Assembly: GCF_010820565.1 (NCBI RefSeq)
Contig: NZ_JAAIJQ010000016.1
Location: forward strand, 17,416 to 81,415
Reading direction: 5' to 3'
Source: Thiorhodococcus minor
GTDB taxonomy: Bacteria > Pseudomonadota > Gammaproteobacteria > Chromatiales > Chromatiaceae
Length of the DNA stretch: 64,000 bases
Below the pieces are notes generated by a model, which was not told where the DNA came from, made no database searches, and worked only from the letters and a program-made list of their open reading frames with translations. Numbering within the stretch: the stretch's first letter is position 1; each line of letters starts with the position of its first letter. Positions 1 to 7,408 of the stretch are shown piece by piece. The position numbers and the translations under genes are program-made.

Positions 1-1
1 G

Positions 2-292
2 ATCTCGCTGCGCTATGGCACCATCCCCGTGGTGCGCGCGGTCGGCGGACTGGCGGACACAGTGCTCGACAAGGACCACTCCTTGCGCCCCCTCGACGAG
101 CGCAACGGCTATGTCTTCAACGACTATGACAACGCCGGCCTGGAGTCCGCGCTCGGACGCGCCATCGACTGCTATCACGACTTCCCCGAGCACTTCCGCG
201 ATCTGATCCGCAACGCCATGCGCTCGGACTTCTCTTGGAATCGACCGGGCCAGGATTATTTGAATATCTACGACTACATCCGAAACGCTTGA
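2..292 (+). CDS. glgA: Glycogen synthase, C-terminal end (partial)
   Basis: The reading frame is open from the first bases of the window and ends at TGA 290-292, giving the last 96 residues. The visible GTIPVVRAVGGLADTV stretch is the conserved C-terminal donor-site motif of GT5 bacterial glycogen/starch synthases, which transfer glucose from ADP-glucose to the growing glucan in the cytoplasm. The tail FSWNRPGQDYLNIYDYI is also typical of the family. The 5' part lies outside the window. A GH13 enzyme follows 156 bp downstream on the same strand, which fits a glycogen-metabolism neighbourhood. Confidence 0.9.
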   Translation: MSLRYGTIPVVRAVGGLADTVLDKDHSLRPLDERNGYVFNDYDNAGLESALGRAIDCYHDFPEHFRDLIRNAMRSDFSWNRPGQDYLNIYDYIRNA

Positions 293-448
293 CCCACCTC
301 AGGCTCAGACCTGGGCCGCGCTGCGCTCGCGTCTCCCGGGCATTTCGATGACAGCCAGTAGGCCGACCTCGAGAGGTCGCGGTTGCTTCAGGTGTCATCC
401 GGTTTTGGCTGGCGCTGCGAACGCTCGCGGCAAGGACTCATTCGCCCG

Positions 449-1717
449 ATGAAGATCTACAATCTCTTCCCCCGTCTCGCCGGCCGTTTCTCCGACTGGG
501 GGCCGCACCTGGAACGGGCCGCTTCGATGGGGCTCGACTGGGTGTTCGTCAACCCCATCCAGAAGACGGGACGCTCCGCCAGCCTCTACTCCATCGCCGA
601 CTATTTCGCGATCAACAAGGACTTCCTGCGCCCACGCGCCCGAGTCTCGCCAGAGGATCAGGTTCGCGCCATGGTCGAAACGGCCAAGTCGCATGGCCTA
701 TCCATGATGATCGACCTGGTCATCAACCACTGCGCGGTGGATTCCAAGCTGGTCAAGGAGTATCCGGAGTGGTTCGTGCGGCATGGCAGCAAGGTCGCCA
801 ACCCCTTCTGCTTGGAGGCGGACGGCACCAAGGTCGTTTGGTACGACCTCGCGCAGTTCGATCACGAGCATTCGCCGGACCGCGAGGGGCTCCAGGACTA
901 TTGCGTCGAGCTGATCGAATATCTCGTCGACCTCGGCTTCCGCGGCTTCCGCTGCGACGCCGCCTACCAGATCCCCAACGACGTCTGGCAGAAGCTCATC
1001 AGCCGGGTCCGCAAGCGTCACCCAGAGACCGTCTTCATCGCCGAAACGCTCGGCTGCTCGCCCGAGCAGACCGCGGCAACGGCCCGCGCCGGGTTCGATG
1101 CCATCTTCAATAGCTCGAAATGGTGGGATTTCGAGGGCGACTGGCTGCTCGATCAATACAGCCTCACCCGCGAGGTCGCCCCCTCCATCAGCTTCCCCGA
1201 GAGCCACGACACCGAGCGGCTCTACTGCGAGTCCGGCGACAACGCCGACGCCATGCGGCAACGCTACCTCTTCGCCGCCCTCTTCTCCTCGGGGGTCATG
1301 ATCCCGATCGGTTTCGAGTATGGGTTCCGCAGCCGGCTCGACGTCGTCAATACGCAGCCCGACCAATGGGAAGGGGTCAATGTCGACCTGACCCATTACA
1401 TCGCCCAGATCAACCGGATCAAGGACACCTATCCCGTCTTTCAGAGCGAGGGGCCGATCAGGCGGCTGGACACCTCGAATCCAGCGGTCCTGCTGCTCCA
1501 CAAGAAGCACCCTCGCGGCAAGGGCGAGGCCCTGCTCGCGCTCAACAAGGACCCCTGGAGCCGCCAGCATTTCTATGTGGAGGACCTCTACCGCCACATC
1601 GAGGGACAGGGACCGCTCATCGACGCCTCCCCTGAGTGGCCGATGGATTATCTCCCGACACCCTTCGACTTCGAGCTCGGCCCCGGCATGGGCCGAATCC
1701 TGGTCACGGAGCCCTGA
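449..1717 (+). CDS. GH13 alpha-amylase-family enzyme
   Basis: A 422-residue protein with the GH13 (beta/alpha)8 catalytic motifs in order: VINHC near residue 90, GFRCDAA with the nucleophile Asp170, FIAETLG with the acid/base Glu199, and FPESHDTER with the third acid Asp254. The start KIYNLFPRLAGRFSDW resembles the catalytic-domain start of GlgE-like maltosyltransferases, but the extra N-terminal domain of GlgE is missing, so the protein is short for that group. ATG 449 is chosen because the upstream in-frame extension reads like non-coding sequence. The neighbouring glgA suggests a role in alpha-glucan synthesis or remodelling; the exact reaction (hydrolase or transferase) cannot be read from the sequence. 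Confidence 0.85.
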   Translation: MKIYNLFPRLAGRFSDWGPHLERAASMGLDWVFVNPIQKTGRSASLYSIADYFAINKDFLRPRARVSPEDQVRAMVETAKSHGLSMMIDLVINHCAVDSKLVKEYPEWFVRHGSKVANPFCLEADGTKVVWYDLAQFDHEHSPDREGLQDYCVELIEYLVDLGFRGFRCDAAYQIPNDVWQKLISRVRKRHPETVFIAETLGCSPEQTAATARAGFDAIFNSSKWWDFEGDWLLDQYSLTREVAPSISFPESHDTERLYCESGDNADAMRQRYLFAALFSSGVMIPIGFEYGFRSRLDVVNTQPDQWEGVNVDLTHYIAQINRIKDTYPVFQSEGPIRRLDTSNPAVLLLHKKHPRGKGEALLALNKDPWSRQHFYVEDLYRHIEGQGPLIDASPEWPMDYLPTPFDFELGPGMGRILVTEP

Positions 1718-1742
1718 GAAACGTCAGCCGGGAGACGTGCAA

Positions 1743-2333
1743 ATGCCTCGACGCATCCCCCGCATCTTGCTAACGATCTGGGCCGGCTTCTTTCTAGCCG
1801 CTTGTGCGCATGCGCCAACGGACCTGGCCAAAGATCTGCCAGCGCCCGAGGCCAAGACCGAGGGACCTGTGACGGCGGAAGACGGCGCGCCGATTGGCGA
1901 TGAAGACGCCCAGGAGACCGCCGACGGGGCGCCGACCGACGCGGCTACCGGATCACCGGAGGAATCGGGAGACGCCGAAAAGGCCCGCAAGCTCAGCATC
2001 TCGCTGAGCGAGCAGGCATTCAGCTACTCGGAAGGCGATGAGGTGGTCAGAACCGGGCCGATCTCGTCCGGGGCCGAAGGCTACCCGACGCCGACCGGCA
2101 AGTTCGCCATTCTCAGCAAGGACGAGGACAAGGTCTCCTCACGCTACACCAACCAGCTCGGCATGCAGGCCTGGATGCCTTACGCCATGCAGTTCCACGG
2201 CCACTACTTCCTGCACGAGGGCTGGCTGCCCGGCCACCCGGACTCACACGGCTGCGTGCGCGTCGGCGAGAAAGACGCCAGGTTTCTGTTCGAGCGGATG
2301 AAGATCGGGGATACCGTGACGGTGAAGCCCTAG
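1743..2333 (+). CDS. L,D-transpeptidase (YkuD) domain lipoprotein
   Basis: 196 residues. An N-terminal signal ending in a lipobox-like FLAACAH marks an envelope lipoprotein. An acidic, Pro/Ala/Glu/Thr-rich linker covers roughly residues 25-80. The C-terminal half is a YkuD domain with the catalytic HGHYF...HPDSHGCVRVG pattern; the nucleophile is Cys171. YkuD enzymes make or exchange 3-3 peptidoglycan cross-links or attach proteins to peptidoglycan in the periplasm. A GGGAG ribosome site sits about 8 bases before ATG 1743. The gene begins 25 bp after the GH13 stop, so co-transcription is possible, although the functions do not obviously connect. Confidence 0.88.
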   Translation: MPRRIPRILLTIWAGFFLAACAHAPTDLAKDLPAPEAKTEGPVTAEDGAPIGDEDAQETADGAPTDAATGSPEESGDAEKARKLSISLSEQAFSYSEGDEVVRTGPISSGAEGYPTPTGKFAILSKDEDKVSSRYTNQLGMQAWMPYAMQFHGHYFLHEGWLPGHPDSHGCVRVGEKDARFLFERMKIGDTVTVKP

Positions 2334-2488
2334 GCGGGAGTCGCGGATCCTTCAGCCGCCTTAGCGCCTCGTCGGCACTGTCAGCATTCCGGCCTGGACG
2401 ACGCAATTCGAGTCGCGAAGGGCACGAAGTACTCGAAGAGAGATCACGCCATCCCTGGCAAGAATCGGCTCCTCAGGCCCAGCAACCC

Positions 2489-2773
2489 TCAGAGACAGGC
2501 CCCTTTCGACGTATTGCAGCGGCCGGAGCAGCAATCATCGCCGGTCGAGCAAGCCTCCTTCTTCAAGGCGCAGCTCGGGGTCGGCGGATCCTCCTGGCAG
2601 ACGCTAGAGTCCGCGCAATCGCCGTCGTCGCAGTCCGTCAAGCCGTCACCGTCGTCATCGAGCGAGTTATCGCAGATCTCGAACAAAGGCTCGCTGCCGC
2701 AGTCCTGCCCACCGTCTTGGCCTACGGACACATTTCCCCATTCACCCACGAAACCCGCTGTCATCGCCGCCAA
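2489..2773 (-). CDS. Small Cys/Asp-rich protein or gene remnant
   Basis: A 94-codon frame opening with TTG (ATG alternative at 2764). It holds CDNSLDDDGDGLTDCDDGDC, the calcium-loop-like Asp/Gly/Cys repeat common in secreted proteins of Myxococcota and other bacteria, followed by a second knot-like Cys cluster (CSTGDDCCSGRC). No signal peptide is visible although the Cys content implies export. Upstream the frame is open only to an in-frame TGA at 2846-2848, with no signal-like sequence. It may therefore be the C-terminal remnant of a longer secreted protein, or start by an unrecognised route. The motifs make chance coding unlikely, but whether the gene is alive is uncertain. Confidence 0.5.
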   Translation of the reverse strand: MAAMTAGFVGEWGNVSVGQDGGQDCGSEPLFEICDNSLDDDGDGLTDCDDGDCADSSVCQEDPPTPSCALKKEACSTGDDCCSGRCNTSKGACL

Positions 2774-2819
2774 CCTATCCCGGTGAGTTATGCAAGCTAG
2801 CCTGGTCGAGCCTAAGCTG

Positions 2820-2932
2820 CTGTCTGGAAACTCGCAGCGGCGAATTCAGCCGCCCTAGATACCCTCACGGGTGGGCGACTGAAATCGCCGCCACACCCAT
2901 CCATCAGGGTCTCAACGATGATTTCCAGACAG
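2820..2932. repeat. Imperfect palindromic element (MITE/REP-like)
   Basis: Perfect 11-bp ends CTGTCTGGAAA (2820-2830) and TTTCCAGACAG (2922-2932) enclose a second imperfect inverted pair (GGCGAATTCAGCCGCC against GGCGACTGAAATCGCC) and a central ACCC-TCAC-GGGT hairpin. The nested symmetry over 113 bp suggests a small non-coding mobile palindrome. It lies just past the stop of the BCCT transporter gene, so it may also act as that gene's 3' transcript structure. Confidence 0.6.
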
Positions 2933-2943
2933 TCTCCAAGGCT

Positions 2944-4611
2944 TCAGGTTCTCAGCTCCTGCGCCATGCGCGTACCGTCGGCGGCGATCCTTGACTCCGG
3001 CGTCGGTAGGGCCGAGGGGTCTTCTCTGAGGGATTTGAGCAGCCCCCAGACCATCGCCAGCAGGACGAAGGAGATCGGGAAGGCGGCGGCGATGGAGGCG
3101 GTCTGCAAGGCCTTCAATCCACCGGCCACCAGCAGCACGGCGGCAACCACGCCCTCGCCCATGCCCCAGATGATGCGGAAGGTCTTCGGCGGGTTCTCGT
3201 CGCCCATGGACAGCATGGTCGTGATGACCAGGGTGCCCGAGTCCGATGAGGTGATGAACCAGGTGGCCAGCAGGAAGGTGGCCAAGGCCGACAGCGGCCA
3301 GACCGCCCAGCTCATATCGCCCATCCAGGACATACTGCCGAGGTTGTCGATGGTGGTGTACAAGGCGTTCGGCAGGTTCCAGGCCATGACCGTATCGATG
3401 ACGCCGGCGCCGTCGACCGCGTTCAGCTCTTGCCAGATGGCATTGCCGCCGAACATGCAGATCCAGAAGAAGGCGATGGTAGTCGGTACGAACATCACGC
3501 CGACCATGAATTCGCGAATGGTCCTGCCGCGCGAGATGCGGGCGATGAACATGCCCACGAACGGCGCCCAGGAGATCCACCAGCCCCAGTAGAAGATGGT
3601 CCATGCACCCTGCCAGGCGGAGTTGCCGGTATCGTTGGCCGCATAGAAGCCCATGGGCACGACATTCCACAGGTAGTTTCCGAACGAGGTGACGAACAGG
3701 CTCATCAGGAAATCGAAGGGCCCGATCACGACGAACGCGGCCAGCAGGATGATCGACAGCCAGATGTTCCATTCCGAGATGATGCGGATGCCGTTGCCGA
3801 CACCTGAGACCGCCGATGCGGTGCCAATGAGCGAGATCACCAGGATGAGCGTCAGCTGGGTCGGCACGCCGGGGTCGATGCCGAACAGCACGTTGAGGCC
3901 CGTGGCCATCTGGCTGACCCCGAGCCCCAAGGAGGTGGCGACGCCGAAGACGGTGCCGAACACCGCCAGTAGGTCGACGGCATGGCCGATCGGGCCGTAG
4001 ATCCGCTCACCGATCAGCGGATACAGCGCCGAGCGCATGGTCAGCGGGAGCTTCTTACGGAATCCGAAATAGGCCAGGCAGAGCCCGACCACCACGTAGA
4101 CGGCCCAGCCGTGGAATCCCCAGTGAAAGAAGGTCACCCGCAGCGCGTCCACGCCGCGCTGAACGGTCATCTCCGTGTTGCCCTGCATGTCGGCGTGAGG
4201 GTTGTTGGGGTAGCCGAATGAGCCCGAGCTGTCGAAGTAGAAGATCGGCTCCGCGACGCCGAAGAAGAGGATGCCGATGCCGACCCCCGCCGAGAACAGC
4301 ATCGCAAACCAGGAGAAGTTGCTGAACTCCGGGCGATCGCTGTCGTCTCCCAGACGGATGGAGCCCCACCTGGAGAACATCAGAAAGAGGCAGACGCCGA
4401 GCATGCCGGTGACGGTGGAGATGTAGTACCAGGACAGGCCGTTCTCGATCCAGCTGCGGACCGCGCTATAGAGGCTGCCGGCAAATTCGACATTCAGTAC
4501 GGTAAAGATCACGAAGGCCGCCACCATCCCCTTGGCGGCGATTCCCATGCCGGGATGGAGTCCGGAGAATATTCCCCGGGTCGCAACTAGGTTGTCTCTC
4601 GGATCAGTCAT
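2944..4611 (-). CDS. BCCT-family betaine/choline/carnitine transporter
   Basis: A 555-residue inner-membrane protein with about 12 hydrophobic segments and the BCCT signature around FYWGWWISWAPFVGMFIARISRG. The family takes up glycine betaine, choline, carnitine or related quaternary-ammonium solutes, usually with Na+ or H+, and serves osmoprotection. ATG 4611 (MTDPRDN) is preferred; the frame stays open to 4839, but the extra 76 residues are Arg/Ser-rich and look non-coding. The C-terminal tail after the last membrane segment is short (about 35 residues), so a large osmosensing domain is absent. Substrate cannot be assigned from sequence alone. The gene stands alone, with long non-coding DNA upstream. 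Confidence 0.92.
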   Translation of the reverse strand: MTDPRDNLVATRGIFSGLHPGMGIAAKGMVAAFVIFTVLNVEFAGSLYSAVRSWIENGLSWYYISTVTGMLGVCLFLMFSRWGSIRLGDDSDRPEFSNFSWFAMLFSAGVGIGILFFGVAEPIFYFDSSGSFGYPNNPHADMQGNTEMTVQRGVDALRVTFFHWGFHGWAVYVVVGLCLAYFGFRKKLPLTMRSALYPLIGERIYGPIGHAVDLLAVFGTVFGVATSLGLGVSQMATGLNVLFGIDPGVPTQLTLILVISLIGTASAVSGVGNGIRIISEWNIWLSIILLAAFVVIGPFDFLMSLFVTSFGNYLWNVVPMGFYAANDTGNSAWQGAWTIFYWGWWISWAPFVGMFIARISRGRTIREFMVGVMFVPTTIAFFWICMFGGNAIWQELNAVDGAGVIDTVMAWNLPNALYTTIDNLGSMSWMGDMSWAVWPLSALATFLLATWFITSSDSGTLVITTMLSMGDENPPKTFRIIWGMGEGVVAAVLLVAGGLKALQTASIAAAFPISFVLLAMVWGLLKSLREDPSALPTPESRIAADGTRMAQELRT

Positions 4612-5395
4612 AGGCTGTACTTGCGGTTGATTAACTGTTGAGGTGCGCGCCGGAGCGCGCACTCGATCAGCGAGGACTTTGATGTATGGAGCAGTTGCGG
4701 CCGTAAACGAGCCGCTTGTGTCTTCGGTGATGACGCCCAACCGGCTCGGCCGTGCGGAGTCCTGGCGGGTGTGCGCCTGCAAGCTTGATGAGCCAGACAG
4801 GTCGGCGCGCTGCGCATGCAGGGGCAGGCAGAACGGCACCTCGGGTGCCGAGCACGAACTGTTCGGGAGGCCGTATCATAACAGGTCCCCCAGGGCGCAG
4901 ACCCTACCCCCCTGGCAATGGCGCCGCGGGGCGAGCCCTGTCTACCCTCATCCCATGGAAATCGCCTTGCGATCAGCTCCGCATCCTCGGCGCCAGGCCA
5001 CCATAAGGTGATTTCCTCGAATGATCCTACCCAGAACAGCGCCTCCAGTAGGATGGGCAAAGCCCCTGGCACGCCGGCGCGCATGGGGAAGGCTTTTGTG
5101 GGGCGTGCCCACCCAGGTCCGCTCAGGCGCCTGGACGATGGGCATGCTGCGCTTTGCCCATCCTAGGGGGAATCTGTTTCCCGGAAATCACATAAAGGCC
5201 AGGGCTCACGGTGACATCATGCTCCGCGGCAGCGGCAGCATCCTCGTGACATTGCAGGGCCCGACTAGCGGTCGTTCGGCTGACACCCGAGTGTGCAGCG
5301 ATGATTCAGATCCTGCAAAGACGTGTACGTGCTGGAGGCGATCGCCCAATCCCTGGGCGCTCGGAGAGCTCCGCGAGCAAGCTAGGAGCGGAAGC
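4612..5395. other. 784-bp non-coding region upstream of the BCCT gene
   Basis: No convincing gene; the short frames here lack family motifs. It should hold the promoter of the BCCT gene, which is read leftwards from 4611. It contains a GGCACC-TCGG-GGTGCC-like hairpin near 4840-4855 and the palindromic repeat at 5049-5165. The DHH gene to the right is read towards this region, so 5166-5395 is its 3' side. Confidence 0.6.
5049..5165. repeat. Dispersed palindromic repeat, copy 1
   Basis: Perfect 15-bp terminal inverted repeats TAGGATGGGCAAAGC (5049-5063) and GCTTTGCCCATCCTA (5151-5165), with an inner inverted pair GGCACGCC (5068-5075) and GGCGTGCC (5102-5109). The ends belong to the same GTAGG-TGG family as the repeats at 25711, 29750, 55077, 55162 and 63063. 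Non-coding. Confidence 0.8.
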
Positions 5396-6349
5396 TCAGA
5401 ACGCGGCCCGAAAGGCGGCGACGAAGGCGTCGTAGCCACTCTCCGGGAGGTCGTTGATCCCAGCGGCAGCCTTGCGCCCTCCCCCGGTCGGGAACTGGCG
5501 ACACAGGGCGTCGGCGCCCTCGGGCCTGGCGATGGGGGCACGCACGCTGACCACGAATCCGCCTTGGGTCAGGCGCGTCAGGATGGCGTGCGCCTTCTCG
5601 GGCTCCGCCTGAGCCAGCTCGTTGGCGAGCACGCCGCTGGCGCGGCGCGCCCAGGGCTCGGCCGGCAGGACGAAGAGCCGGTGACCCGCATCATCCAGCT
5701 CAGGGGCGACGGCGCGGGATTGCTCCATATCCTCGGCATAGCCATCGCGCAGGGCGGCAAAGGCGGCGTCTTCCGCAATGAAGGCCAGCGGGTCTGCGTA
5801 GGGATGCAGGCGTCGGTAGAGCTCCTGAGGCGCGAAGTGCAGGTCCTCGACCGAAGGCCCGTAACCATTGTAGTTGATGTAGATCCCCAGCTCGCGCAGC
5901 TTGGCGATCTCGGATTCGGGCAGCCCCAGAGGCTCGGCGGCGCGGCGCGCGGATTCGTCGAAGTTGTCGCCGAAGGTGCCGACCACGGCCCAGGCCCGCT
6001 GGCTGCCCTTCAGGTAGTCGTCGACGAGCAGGCTGGTGCCCTTGTCCGGCAGCGTCTCGATATGGACCTTGAGCGCGGAATGGCTTGGGATGTCTCCCGG
6101 GAAGTGATGATCGAAATAGCGGACGCGAGCGCCGGCCGCGAGCAGCCGCTCCAGGTCCTTGCGATTCTTGTCCAAGGAGATGTCCAGCACAGTGACCGAG
6201 GCGCCCGCCGCGTCCGGCACCTGACGCAGCAGGTCGATCTCGCGCTTCACCCCAGTCACCAAGACCGCATCGACCGGCTCGGCGAGCCTCAGCTGCTGCA
6301 GCGCGCAAATCCCGTCGGCGTCGCCGTTGAACACGTCGTAATGGCTCAT
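5396..6349 (-). CDS. DHH-family phosphoesterase-like protein
   Basis: 317 residues. Motif order is that of the DHH superfamily: FNGDADG near residue 8 (metal-binding Asps), DISLDKN near 56, YFDHHFPG near 78 (the DHH motif), and a C-terminal DHHA1 glycine motif GGGRKAAAGIN near 290. DHH enzymes hydrolyse phosphodiester or pyrophosphate bonds (RecJ, nano-RNase, cyclic dinucleotide phosphodiesterases). The canonical DHHA1 GGGH is GGGR here, a change in the substrate-binding loop. A GGGAG ribosome site lies just before ATG 6349. The substrate is not identifiable; the length suits a small stand-alone member rather than RecJ. Confidence 0.85.
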   Translation of the reverse strand: MSHYDVFNGDADGICALQQLRLAEPVDAVLVTGVKREIDLLRQVPDAAGASVTVLDISLDKNRKDLERLLAAGARVRYFDHHFPGDIPSHSALKVHIETLPDKGTSLLVDDYLKGSQRAWAVVGTFGDNFDESARRAAEPLGLPESEIAKLRELGIYINYNGYGPSVEDLHFAPQELYRRLHPYADPLAFIAEDAAFAALRDGYAEDMEQSRAVAPELDDAGHRLFVLPAEPWARRASGVLANELAQAEPEKAHAILTRLTQGGFVVSVRAPIARPEGADALCRQFPTGGGRKAAAGINDLPESGYDAFVAAFRAAF

Positions 6350-6504
6350 CGAATCTCCCGAAATAGTGAGTCAGCTACAGGCGCCGCGAACGGCAAGCCC
6401 CCGCAACGCAATGAAACTTCGATAGAATGCGGCGTCGATCGGGTCGGCGCCATTCTCGCGTGGAGGCGTCGGTTGTCGTTTGGGTCAGTCTGCTCGCGCA
6501 AGAC

Positions 6505-6573
6505 GGGCAAGCGCGGCGCAGTCCACCGACGCCGACGCGGGATTCGGCGGACTTCGCTCGGGCTCGTCCACCC
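6505..6573. repeat. Dispersed palindromic repeat, copy 2 (degenerate)
   Basis: Carries the family core AGTCCACCG...CGGCGGACTTCGC followed by CTCGTCCACCC, matching the repeats at 29750-29826 and 55077-55143. The outer left arm is worn down. It lies between the DHH gene and the TlpA-like gene, which are divergently transcribed, so it sits in their shared promoter region. Confidence 0.6.
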
Positions 6574-6676
6574 GACAGGCCCAACTGAACGACCAAGGAC
6601 CTCATGGAGGAGGCATGGGCAATGCTCACTTGCCGACAGAGTCGCTTCGCCTCATCCACAAGCTGAGGGACGTCCC

Positions 6677-7171
6677 ATGAGACTCAACCACTTGCTCCCA
6701 CTCCTGATCCTGCTTGGCGGCAGCTCCGCCCAGGCGGCGGATGTCGGCTCGCCCGCCCCGAGCTGCGCCGTCCCGTCGCTCTCGGGCGATGCACAGGTAG
6801 ACCCGGCCAGGCTGCGCGGCCGGGTGGTCTACCTGGATTTCTGGGCCTCTTGGTGCGGCCCCTGCGCCAAGTCCTTTCCCTTCATCGAGCAGATGCATCG
6901 CGACCTGAACGCGCAGGGGCTGGAGGTCGTCGCCATCAATCTCGACGAAGAGCGCCAGGACGCCGAGGGCTTTCTGTCCAAGCACCCCGTCAGCTTCACC
7001 ATCGGCTCCGACCCCAAGGGCAAGTGCCCGAGGCTCTACAAGGTCAAAGGTATGCCGACATCCTACCTGATCGACCGCAGCGGGCAGATTCGAGACATCC
7101 ACGAGGGCTTCGAATCCGCGGACGCGCCAAAGATCCGCGCCCAGATCGAATCACTGCTCTCGCAGCCCTAG
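6677..7171 (+). CDS. TlpA-type periplasmic thioredoxin-like protein
   Basis: 164 residues: a cleavable signal peptide (residues 1-21, ending SAQA-AD) then a thioredoxin fold of the TlpA/ResA class, with the redox site WCGPC at Cys60 and Cys63 and the cis-Pro loop GMPTSYLID near residue 134. Such proteins reduce disulfides or metal-bound cysteines outside the cytoplasm. It is the first gene of a run of four (10 bp to the DUF4266 lipoprotein), so its likely task is to service the cysteines of that partner; this is inference. ATG 6677 is chosen because the signal peptide begins there; the much longer open frame upstream lies opposite the DHH gene and is a shadow. Confidence 0.92.
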   Translation: MRLNHLLPLLILLGGSSAQAADVGSPAPSCAVPSLSGDAQVDPARLRGRVVYLDFWASWCGPCAKSFPFIEQMHRDLNAQGLEVVAINLDEERQDAEGFLSKHPVSFTIGSDPKGKCPRLYKVKGMPTSYLIDRSGQIRDIHEGFESADAPKIRAQIESLLSQP

Positions 7172-7180
7172 GAAAGACTC

Positions 7181-7408
7181 ATGCACTCAAGACACTCGGC
7201 ATTGCTCCCCTGCGGACTCGGCACCTTGCTATCGCTCGCGGGCTGCGCCATGGACGTCGCCCCCTGGGAGCGCGGCAACCTCGCCCGCCAAGAGATGGCG
7301 CTCGAGCCCTACCCGCTGGAGGCAGTCTTCAGGCAGCACGTCTTCTTCTCGAAAGAGGCCGTCAGTGGCGGCTATGGCATCGGAGGTGGCGGCTGTGGCT
7401 GCAACTGA
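7181..7408 (+). CDS. DUF4266 small lipoprotein
   Basis: 75 residues. A signal peptide with lipobox SLAGC (Cys22) is followed by the DUF4266 motif VAPWERGNLAR and a short region ending in a Gly-rich tail with two cysteines, GIGGGGCGCN. DUF4266 proteins are consistently found with DUF3570 and ApbE-like genes. The Ser/Gly and Cys-rich tail is the most conspicuous candidate for covalent modification or for reduction by the neighbouring TlpA-like protein; no function is experimentally known to me. The gene overlaps the start of the DUF3570 gene, implying translational coupling. Confidence 0.85.
   Translation: MHSRHSALLPCGLGTLLSLAGCAMDVAPWERGNLARQEMALEPYPLEAVFRQHVFFSKEAVSGGYGIGGGGCGCN

Noticed and set aside
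698..1597. 299-codon open frame opposite the GH13 gene
   Set aside because: A mirror frame produced by GC-rich codon use; composition and lack of motifs mark it as a shadow of the real gene.
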